From: Opitutaceae bacterium | GTDB lineage: Bacteria > Verrucomicrobiota > Verrucomicrobiia > Opitutales > Opitutaceae | Reading direction: 5' to 3' | Assembly: GCA_020847775.1 (NCBI GenBank) | Contig: JADLBI010000171.1 | Coordinates: 1-18,014, forward strand | DNA: 18,014 nt | Shown here: piece by piece, positions 1-5,561 of the stretch | Layout: each line of letters begins with the position of its first letter | Numbering within the stretch: the stretch's first letter is position 1 | Made by a program: the position numbers and the translations under genes | The notes under the pieces: model-generated | Told to the model about the DNA's origin: nothing | Seen by the model: the letters and a program-made list of their open reading frames with translations, nothing else | Databases searched by the model: none

Positions 1-1
1 C

Positions 2-856
2 CAGACCATCGTTATCATCGGCGCCGGTTCCGGCATCGGCAAGGAAACCGCCCACCGCATTGCGAAGGAGGGCGCGAACATTGTCTGCGTGGACATGCGG
101 ACTGAAACCGCCGAGGCCACCGCCAACGAGATCACCGCCAAGCTCGGCCAAGGCATCGGCGTCGCCGGTTCCGGCATCTCCGGTTGCGGCCCGGCCATCG
201 GCCTCGCCGCCAACATCACCGACCGCGCCAGCGTCCGCGCCATGCTCGACCAGGTCGCGCTCGCTTACGGCGGCTTCGATTCGATCATCGTCACCGCCGG
301 CGTCTTCTGGCCGAGCGACACGACCGGCCACATTCCCGACGACAAGTGGTTCTTCACCTTCCACGTCAACGTCACCGGCAGCTACATCGTCGGCGACGAG
401 GCCGCGAAGACGTGGAAGGAACAGGGGCTCAAGGGCCAGCTCGTGCTCACGACCTCGGCCAACGCCGTCGTCGCGAAGAAAGGCTCCGTCGCCTACGACA
501 CCTCGAAGGCTGCCGCCAACCACCTCGTGCGCGAACTCGCCATCGAACTCGCCCCGACCGTGCGCGTTAATGGCGTGGCGCCCGCGACCGTCGTGCAAGG
601 TTCGGCGATGTTCCCGCGCGACCGCGTCATTGGCTCGCTCGCCAAATACAACATCGCTTACACCGACGACGAGGCCACCGAATCACTGGTGAAGAAACTC
701 GCGCAGTTCTACGCCGACCGCACGCTGACGAAGGCCCCGATCACGCCCGCCGATCAGGCCGAGGCGTATTTCCTCCTCGTGAGCCAGCGCCTCAGCAAGA
801 CCACCGGCCAGGTCCTCACCGTGGACGGCGGCCTCCACGAAGCGTTCCTGCGATAA
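2..856 (+). CDS. Rhamnulose-1-phosphate aldolase/short-chain dehydrogenase, C-terminal SDR domain (5' end outside window)
   Basis: The reading frame is open from base 2, so the gene begins upstream; 284 residues are visible. It starts with a Rossmann dinucleotide loop, GAGSGIGKE, and carries the SDR catalytic Ser in TTSAN and the YDTSK Tyr/Lys pair. The C-terminal third (VNGVAPATVV, MFPRDRV, RTLTKAPITP, DQAEA, VDGGLHEAFLR) matches the tail I recall for the bifunctional rhamnulose-1-phosphate aldolase/SDR proteins. In that family the N-terminal class II aldolase domain cleaves L-rhamnulose-1-phosphate to dihydroxyacetone phosphate and L-lactaldehyde, and the SDR domain is assigned to NAD-dependent lactaldehyde conversion. 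The aldolase domain is not in this window, so the fusion is inferred from the tail and from rhaA and rhaB nearby. In-window GTG and ATG codons (89, 95) fall inside the Rossmann fold and are not the start. Confidence 0.85.
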   Translation, partial: QTIVIIGAGSGIGKETAHRIAKEGANIVCVDMRTETAEATANEITAKLGQGIGVAGSGISGCGPAIGLAANITDRASVRAMLDQVALAYGGFDSIIVTAGVFWPSDTTGHIPDDKWFFTFHVNVTGSYIVGDEAAKTWKEQGLKGQLVLTTSANAVVAKKGSVAYDTSKAAANHLVRELAIELAPTVRVNGVAPATVVQGSAMFPRDRVIGSLAKYNIAYTDDEATESLVKKLAQFYADRTLTKAPITPADQAEAYFLLVSQRLSKTTGQVLTVDGGLHEAFLR

Positions 857-862
857 GTTGGT

Positions 863-895
863 GAGGCGCGTTGCCCCCAACGCGCCTCCCGTTTT
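863..895 (+). terminator. Rho-independent terminator 1 after the aldolase/SDR gene
   Basis: An 11-bp perfect stem (GAGGCGCGTTG / CAACGCGCCTC, 863-873 with 878-888) with a CCCC loop starts 6 bases after the stop codon. It is followed by CCG and four T (892-895). The stem is very stable; the U-tract is short. Confidence 0.7.
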
Positions 896-899
896 CAAT

Positions 900-1313
900 T
901 CAGGCCGCACCCGAAACGGTGCGGCCTTTTATCTGGTCGTCCGCAACGGCGAAAAAGCGGCGAAATCTGCCGAGAAGTCTTGGGCGTTGATCTTTGGACA
1001 ACGCGTGCTCCCAAACCCGGATTACATGCCAACCCTGCGCCCTGAGGACTCGGTTAATCTTGCGGTCACGGGCTCGGTTGCGGGAAAATTTCGCGCGCCA
1101 AAAAACGGAATTGGCCTTGGGGACGCGTCCATGCCGAGGGCAGCCGTGCCAGAAGCAGCCGTCCACAAGGGCCAGTTTGATGATCGGGAAAACGAAATCC
1201 GGCTTGCCCGCAACCGGGAAATTGCGCCGCCATCCGGTGATTTGGTTTTGCCTGAAAATCGCGACCAGCCTGAGTTCAGTGGAGGCGTTGCCCCTTGAAC
1301 GGACCTTGCGCAT
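900..1313 (-). CDS. vsr: Very-short-patch-repair (Vsr) family endonuclease, possibly N-terminally shortened
   Basis: 137 residues. Vsr enzymes nick next to T:G mismatches that arise when 5-methylcytosine deaminates, and usually sit beside a C5-methyltransferase gene. Visible motifs: RSRGNASTE near the start, GWRR, KPDF with the catalytic-type Asp39, DGCFWHGCPRH (Cys53, His56, Cys58, His61 for metal and catalysis), a P..N..FW..K block, RD and WEHAL. This is the DGCFWHGCP subgroup, with Asp where E. coli Vsr has a catalytic His. Codons upstream of Met1 still read like the family (LSKRGRSAL just before MRKVRSRG), but that frame has no ATG, GTG or TTG back to a stop at 1416-1418. The protein is therefore either started late or has lost its start. 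The 3' end lies in the aldolase terminator. A partial methyltransferase lies about 1.3 kb upstream on the same strand. Confidence 0.85.
   Translation of the reverse strand: MRKVRSRGNASTELRLVAIFRQNQITGWRRNFPVAGKPDFVFPIIKLALVDGCFWHGCPRHGRVPKANSVFWRAKFSRNRARDRKINRVLRAQGWHVIRVWEHALSKDQRPRLLGRFRRFFAVADDQIKGRTVSGAA
902..930 (+). terminator. Rho-independent terminator 2, tandem hairpin
   Basis: A 10-bp perfect stem (AGGCCGCACC / GGTGCGGCCT, 902-911 with 918-927) with a 6-base loop runs directly into TTTT (927-930). Its T-run is better placed than in the first hairpin. On the opposite strand the same bases encode the last residues and stop of the Vsr-like gene, so that reading frame ends inside the hairpin. 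Confidence 0.65.
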
Positions 1314-1353
1314 GAGCGCCGAGCGCCCGCGCTTGGAAAGGAAATCGGGTACG

Positions 1354-1566
1354 TCAGGGAGCGTTGGGCGCGGCGCCCAAGGCGAGGCTTTCGAACAGCC
1401 GTTCCTTGTTTTTGATCACGGGATGGACGTCGAAGTGGCCTTTGATTTGGGCCTCGATCTCATGGCGTTTGGCTTGGTTTTTCAGGGTGCCCTTTGCCCA
1501 TTTGCGACCGGGATGCATGGTGTCCCATGGTGATAGCGAAACGAGCGGACATGGTCTTTCAAGCAT
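1354..1566 (-). other. Small unidentified ORF, possible gene remnant, in the gap upstream of vsr
   Basis: This 70-codon frame (first ATG at 1566) starts with MLERPCPLVS and contains RHEIEAQIKGHFDVHPVIKN. It lies just upstream of vsr on the same strand and stops at 1354-1356. I do not recognise it. It could be the tail of a deleted restriction or modification gene, or a chance frame. The frame is open upstream only to a stop at 1615-1617. Apart from this, the 330 bases between vsr and the controller gene show nothing recognisable except the presumed controller promoter. Confidence 0.2.
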
Positions 1567-1644
1567 CGAAACATTGGCAGGTTTACAGTGGAATGCTACA
1601 TGGAGTCTGTCGCCTTATGGTCATCACCCAGATAAACTCGGCGG

Positions 1645-1872
1645 ATGCGAAAACCCGATTTGCGCGACATTCTTGCCGGAAACATACGCCTTTATCGGAC
1701 GAAGGCCGGTCTTTCCCAAGACGAGTTTGCGGACAAGTGTGGCCTGCATCGAACCTATGTCGGTTCAATAGAACGTTGTGAGCGCAATGTTACGCTGGGC
1801 ACCTTGGAGCTTCTGGCCAAAGCGACCGGTGCAGCCGTCCCGACCCTGCTCACAGCAGGAGGGATCCGGTGA
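1645..1872 (+). CDS. XRE-family HTH regulator, controller (C) protein type of a restriction-modification locus
   Basis: 75 residues consisting almost entirely of one HTH_3/XRE domain. Residues 13-60 contain NIRLYRTKAGLSQDEFAD, the recognition-helix region GLHRTYVGSIE, and the ERNVTLGTLELLAKA scaffold. Size and sequence fit C proteins, which bind operators upstream of their own gene and time restriction enzyme expression against methylation. The stop overlaps the start of the downstream nuclease gene by four bases (GTGA), the usual C-R coupling. The start is ATG 1645. There is no Shine-Dalgarno, and GATAAA at 1631-1636 lies about ten bases before the ATG, so a leaderless transcript is possible, as described for several C genes. 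No convincing C-box pair was found upstream. Confidence 0.8.
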   Translation: MRKPDLRDILAGNIRLYRTKAGLSQDEFADKCGLHRTYVGSIERCERNVTLGTLELLAKATGAAVPTLLTAGGIR

Positions 1873-2567
1873 AACGGGAGGAAGAATACCGGAATTGGGC
1901 TGAATCCTGCCGTTTACTCAATGCCGATGAGAAGAAGGCGCGGGATTTTCGTGCGCGACGGTATGCATTCACGCATTCGCTTGCGAACGAACTCATCCGC
2001 AACCTGCCTGCTGGTGGCGACGACCAAGTCATCTACGCGGTCCATCTGATGGGGAAACACAATCAACCCGTTTATTTGGGAACCTCATCAGAAGGCCGAC
2101 GACGACTGTGGGACCTGCCGATTGGAGAAAGCCATCACCTTTCAAACACCTACCCCCCGGAAACTTGGGCGAGGGTGCAGATTTTGCATTGGAAAAGGCT
2201 TTTGTCGGCGAAGTGATGCGATCTTGGATCAATGCAGAAATGCTTGGGCGAGTCGTTCCCAGAAAAGTCCAAGGTCACGCTGAAACTGATCGGCATGGGC
2301 ATAGAATTCCGGTTCCAACAGGAATTCTGTCCGGAAATCAACGTCCTGACCAAACGCCGCCAAGGAGGATTTAAAGCCGTCAACTTCGTCGGTTCAAAAA
2401 GTATCCAAGCGACCATTGCCCGTGAATGGATAAAGGACTCCGTTTTTGACGTTTTGTTTGCGAGTTGGAATGAGCTTCAAGCCGAAGCGGCAAGGTGCGC
2501 GGCAACGTCACTGGTTACTCCATTTGGCAGCATTGTATTCCCGGGTAAAATCTTCGACTTGGAATGA
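1869..2567 (+). pseudogene. GIY-YIG-like nuclease, putative restriction endonuclease, interrupted by in-frame TGA
   Basis: The frame starts with GTG at 1869, overlapping the controller gene, and runs 115 codons to TGA at 2214-2216. It then stays open in the same frame to TGA at 2565-2567, giving 232 codons with one internal stop. The first part holds VIYAVHL, then VYLGTSSEGRRRLWDL and ESHHL, which resembles the GIY-YIG fold: two tyrosine strands, then the catalytic-type Arg helix. Downstream, KCLGESFPEK and AVNFVG sit roughly where a catalytic Glu and Asn would follow. Position behind a C gene, near vsr and a methyltransferase fragment, points to the restriction subunit. The family call is by motif only. 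A point mutation to TGA (for example from TGG or CGA) or a sequencing error explains the stop; deliberate recoding is unlikely. Confidence 0.6.
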
Positions 2568-2780
2568 ATTGGCTGGCTGATTTTCCGGGCCAAATCCTGT
2601 GTCTCCGAGAGATCAAGGGAAACGAACGTCGCTTTGCACAATATTCCAATGGGGCCGATTGTGGCGCAGCGCGGCACAGGCATCGGCGTCTTTTTCAAAT
2701 AGGGCGACGGTTTGAAATCCGGCCTTTTCCAAGCCCAAGGCGAGACCGTCCGCCCCGGAAAATAGTTCGATGGATTTCAT
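2568..2780 (-). pseudogene. 5' fragment of a C5-cytosine DNA methyltransferase, frameshifted and truncated
   Basis: From ATG 2780 the minus strand encodes MKSIELFSGADGLALGLE, then KAGFQTVALFEKDADACAAL, RHNRPHW and NIVQSDVR. This is the start of an m5C methyltransferase: motif I (the SAM-binding F-G-G loop, residues 7-17), motif II and the start of motif III. The frame stops at 2613-2615. Removing one T from the TTT at 2620-2622 restores DVRSLDLSETQDLARK in the next frame, typical of the family. After this the sequence runs into the 3' end of the opposing nuclease gene. The catalytic PCQ motif, the target-recognition domain and motifs VIII-X are absent. Motif I also has Asp where the second-last Gly is nearly invariant. 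The fragment is convergent with the nuclease gene. Confidence 0.8.
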
Positions 2781-2912
2781 GGCCACGACCTAGTTTTTCT
2801 CGGATAGCGTGTCCAGCGCGCAATGCGGGGAAACCGCCTTTGCGGATCGCGCATCCGGGGCGGCTTGAGGCAGTGACTTGCCAACAATACCTGGTCGTTC
2901 TTGAATTTTGCC

Positions 2913-3686
2913 GTGAATCGCATCGAAACAGACATCCAGGAGCGCCTCATTGCCATTGAACGGGAGCGCGGGGTGAAGGTGTTGTTCGCCTGCGAGTCGG
3001 GCAGCCGGGCTTGGGGCTTTGCTTCGCCGGACAGCGATTATGATGTGCGCTTTATTTATACGGGCCCGGCTTCACATTACCTGACGGTGCATCCTCTGCG
3101 CGATGTGATTGAAGAGCCGGTGAATGCCGAGCTTGATGTCAGCGGTTGGGATTTGCGCAAAGCGCTTGGGCTTTTGGCCAAGTCTAACCCTCCGCTTTTG
3201 GAGTGGCTGGATTCACCTATCATCTATCGACAGGATGAAGGTTTTGTGAAGCGATTCCGGGTTTTGGCGCGTGACTGGTTCAACCCCAACGCATGTCGGC
3301 ATCACTATGCCAGCATGGCGCGACATAACTATCGCGAGCATATGCGCGGCGAGACAGTGAAACTTAAAAAATATCTCTACATTCTGCGGCCGGTGCTCGC
3401 TTGTGCTTGGCTGGAGCGCGAACTTGGTCCGGTGCCCATGCGACTCGAAGTAATGCTCGATACCTTGGTTACGAATAAATCTTTACGAGCGGCCGTGGAA
3501 AAGTTGTTGGAACTGAAACGCGAGACGCCGGAGTTGGGCGAGGGACCGGCGATTCCAGAGATCAGTGCGTTTATCACTGCTGAGATGGCGCGGTTGCAGG
3601 CTGAACCATCTGCATGGTCAGCGGCTTCGCGCCCTGTTACGGAACTCGATCAATTTTTCCAAGCAGAGCTATTACGTCTGTTTTGA
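2913..3686 (+). CDS. RlaP/PF10127-type nucleotidyltransferase
   Basis: 257 residues from GTG 2913; TTG 2901 is a possible alternative that adds four residues, and neither has a clear ribosome binding site. The N-terminus has the Pol-beta-type nucleotidyltransferase signature GSRAWGF then SPDSDYDVR, that is, a Gly-Ser loop followed by a D-x-D metal pair at about residues 42 and 44. The middle (HYASMARHNYREHM, VKLKKYLYILRPVLACAWL) matches the helical part of PF10127, a family often found near RNA ligases and phage-like repair genes. Its substrate is not established, and no RNA ligase is present here. The intervening 2781-2900 stretch holds only the presumed upstream regions of this gene and of the methyltransferase fragment. 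Confidence 0.85.
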   Translation: MNRIETDIQERLIAIERERGVKVLFACESGSRAWGFASPDSDYDVRFIYTGPASHYLTVHPLRDVIEEPVNAELDVSGWDLRKALGLLAKSNPPLLEWLDSPIIYRQDEGFVKRFRVLARDWFNPNACRHHYASMARHNYREHMRGETVKLKKYLYILRPVLACAWLERELGPVPMRLEVMLDTLVTNKSLRAAVEKLLELKRETPELGEGPAIPEISAFITAEMARLQAEPSAWSAASRPVTELDQFFQAELLRLF

Positions 3687-3718
3687 ATGCAGATAGGTCC
3701 GTCAGATTCGAGAGTGCC

Positions 3719-4234
3719 TCATCGGCTGTGCTGTATCATTTCACGCACGAGTTCCCGGCGACGCTGCTGAAACCGCCGCTGGCGTTCGGCGTTTTTGGCG
3801 CGCTTTTGTTCGGCGGGCACGGCGGGGCGGCCGCGGCGCAAACGAATGGGCAGATCGGGTGCGGGGGAGAAAAGATTGCGGCGTTTGAAGGCCGGGGGCG
3901 TGTCGCGCAGTGCCAGCAGTCGCGCGCGTGGCGTGTTGACCGCGAACCACGGCTCGGGCGAAATCCGCTCTGATTCAAAGCACCAAGTAGGCGAAGCGGT
4001 TCTGGTGCGTTCAGCCAGCAGGTCGGCATAAGCCGCGAGCATGGCATCAGCGAGCGCGCCTTCGCGAAAGCGGTTAGCCAATCGGGTCGGGGCTTCAGCT
4101 ATACTGCGTGCCAACGCGGGCCGCGAGCTTAGCGCGCGCACGATGTGCAGCCAGTCCGCGAGTTCGCGTCCGAAATGCTCCAGTGATTCGGCGCGAGCGG
4201 CCACTTGGGCCAAGGTTTGTGGACGCGGTTGCAT
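3719..4234 (-). CDS. Hypothetical protein with basic C-terminal tail
   Basis: 171 residues from ATG 4234. I do not recognise a characterised family. The N-terminal half is alpha-helical looking and Ala/Leu/Arg rich, with LADAMLAAYADLLAERT. The middle has a motif-like stretch with aromatic residues (TWCFESERISPEPWFAVNT, then RLLALRDTPPAFKRRNLFSP). The C-terminus is strongly basic (RLRRGRPAVPAEQKRAKNAE and RQRRFQQRRREL), resembling nucleic-acid-binding basic regions such as GRP/AT-hook-like and bZIP-like tails. Coding is supported by composition and by few alternatives on this stretch. It converges on the nucleotidyltransferase gene with 32 bases between them. Nucleic-acid binding is an inference from charge only. 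Confidence 0.6.
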   Translation of the reverse strand: MQPRPQTLAQVAARAESLEHFGRELADWLHIVRALSSRPALARSIAEAPTRLANRFREGALADAMLAAYADLLAERTRTASPTWCFESERISPEPWFAVNTPRARLLALRDTPPAFKRRNLFSPAPDLPIRLRRGRPAVPAEQKRAKNAERQRRFQQRRRELVREMIQHSR

Positions 4235-4425
4235 GAAGCAGGTGCTGTAGGTTAAGAATCGGTTTGAGATTGCTCACAGAGCCAAGCCGGAGCTCCGACC
4301 CAGAGGCCACGGAGGAAAGAAGGATTTGATAGTGGCAAGTCTGGCTTACTGCCCTCTGAGGCCGAGCTCTGCGTTCTTTGTGACAAGATCAGATGTTATT
4401 TATCTAGCAGCTCATAAGGCATTTA

Positions 4426-4451
4426 AATAAAACGTTAGCTAACGTTTTATT
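4426..4451. promoter_or_regulatory. 26-bp perfect palindrome, possible operator or weak bidirectional terminator
   Basis: Each half is 13 bases (AATAAAACGTTAG and its exact complement), with the core AACGTTAGCTAACGTT. It lies 27 bases past the stop of the HAD gene and about 190 bases upstream of the hypothetical gene at 3719-4234, in a stretch (4235-4477) with no gene. The flanking region is far more AT-rich than its surroundings. As a hairpin it would have an AT-rich 11-bp stem with an AGCT loop and a T-rich end on both strands, weak for a terminator. As a dimer-binding operator it is well formed, though its centre is AGCT rather than the CG typical of LacI-family sites. Confidence 0.45.
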
Positions 4452-4477
4452 AATTTCAACCTTCAAATCAACCCCCA

Positions 4478-5305
4478 TTACCCCAGCAAACAATCCACCG
4501 CGCGGGCGAAGGCGGTGTCGGGGTCGCCTTCCGGGGCCACGAGGCGGGCGGCGGTCTTCGCGTCCGGCCAACCGTGCGGCATGGCCACGGAATGGCCCGC
4601 CCATTGAAACATTGGCACATCGTTGTCGCCGTCGCCAAACGCGATGACCTGCGCCGCGTTCAGTCCGAGGTGCGCCGTCAAGGTTTTCAACCCGCTCGCC
4701 TTGGTCACGCCGTGCGGCATGAATTCATAGAAGCGGCGGTGAGAGCGGACGCGTTGCAGGTCGAGTCCGGCGATTTCCTCACCGGCGATAAACTGGTCGA
4801 TGCCGGTTTCCGAGGATGCCGCCACGACTTTGAAGATAGGTTGCTCAAGCAACGCCGGGGTCGAAACGCGGTGCAGCACGTTGCCGCTCAAGGTTTGGTA
4901 AAACTCCAAGGCATCGTTGAGTGGCGAATCAGTAAGGATGCCGTCCTCGGCGTAAAACAAAGCGGACATGCCTTGCCGGTTCAACGCGGCGATCGCCGCT
5001 GACACCTGCGCGCGGGCCAGGAAGCGCTGTTCCAGCACTTGGGTGCGATCAACATCGCTGACCTCTCCGCCTTGGGCGGAAATCAGCCAGCGCACACCCG
5101 GCAACTCGCGCGCGAAATTGCTCATGGCGTGATGGTGACGACCGGAGGCAAGCACCACTTCCAATCCCGCTTGCATTAACTTACCGACGGCGGCGCGGTT
5201 TGCGTCGCCGATCTGGTGGTCGGTGCCGAGCAGCGTGCCGTCGAGATCGATGGCGGCGAGGCGCAACGACGATAGAGCGGGGCTCCGCCAAGCTGGCAGA
5301 TTCAT
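4478..5305 (-). CDS. Cof-type HAD-superfamily phosphatase
   Basis: 275 residues from ATG 5305; an in-frame TTG at 5323 would add six. All four HAD motifs are present: DLDGTLL (Asp20 nucleophile, Asp22), Ser of ASGRHH (motif II), Lys in THGVTKASGL-type context PHGVTKASG (motif III) and FGDGDNDVPMF (motif IV, Mg2+ binding). The C2-type cap lies between motifs II and III, with YAEDGILTD. Such Cof/YbiV-like enzymes dephosphorylate sugar phosphates, FMN or pyridoxal phosphate; the exact substrate cannot be read from the sequence. It is the last gene on the minus strand before the palindrome, and is separated from the GH-like gene upstream by a MITE-like repeat, so probably has its own promoter. 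Confidence 0.88.
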   Translation of the reverse strand: MNLPAWRSPALSSLRLAAIDLDGTLLGTDHQIGDANRAAVGKLMQAGLEVVLASGRHHHAMSNFARELPGVRWLISAQGGEVSDVDRTQVLEQRFLARAQVSAAIAALNRQGMSALFYAEDGILTDSPLNDALEFYQTLSGNVLHRVSTPALLEQPIFKVVAASSETGIDQFIAGEEIAGLDLQRVRSHRRFYEFMPHGVTKASGLKTLTAHLGLNAAQVIAFGDGDNDVPMFQWAGHSVAMPHGWPDAKTAARLVAPEGDPDTAFARAVDCLLG

Positions 5306-5404
5306 GACGTCAGGTGGGCGCAATGGGGTGCGGGTAATTGGGCCGTGGCGCGAAGGCGGGCGGTGTCGCTAATGTCGCTCAAGGAAATTTTTGGCTACCA
5401 TTTT

Positions 5405-5525
5405 TGTCATTCTGAGCGTCAGCGAAGAATCCAGTGCATCTATCGTGGTGGGGCACCTGCTGGATTCTTCGGCTTCCGCCGTCGCTCCGATGGAGCTATG
5501 GCGGACAAGTCGCCTCAGAATGACA
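5405..5525. repeat. MITE-like dispersed inverted repeat
   Basis: 121 bases bounded by 12-bp perfect terminal inverted repeats, TGTCATTCTGAG (5405-5416) and CTCAGAATGACA (5514-5525). An internal 12-bp perfect inverted pair, CGAAGAATCCAG (5423-5434) and CTGGATTCTTCG (5460-5471), lies within. The GTCATTCTGAGCG...AGCGAAGAATCC signature is one I know as a repeat scattered through many bacterial genomes. No coding capacity. It sits between the HAD gene and the end of the GH-like gene and could fold into a long hairpin, possibly ending transcription from both sides. Confidence 0.75.
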
Positions 5526-5561
5526 GGAAAGGGAAGCGGCCATGGCATTAATTGAAACGCT

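Noticed and set aside
1567..1644. C-box operators for the controller gene
   Set aside because: ATGGAGTC and ATGGTCATC look vaguely repeated but do not form the symmetric paired sites expected.
2214..2216. TGA as selenocysteine or programmed read-through
   Set aside because: No SECIS-like hairpin was evident just downstream, no selenoprotein family match, and neighbouring genes of the same locus are decayed, so a nonsense mutation is simpler.
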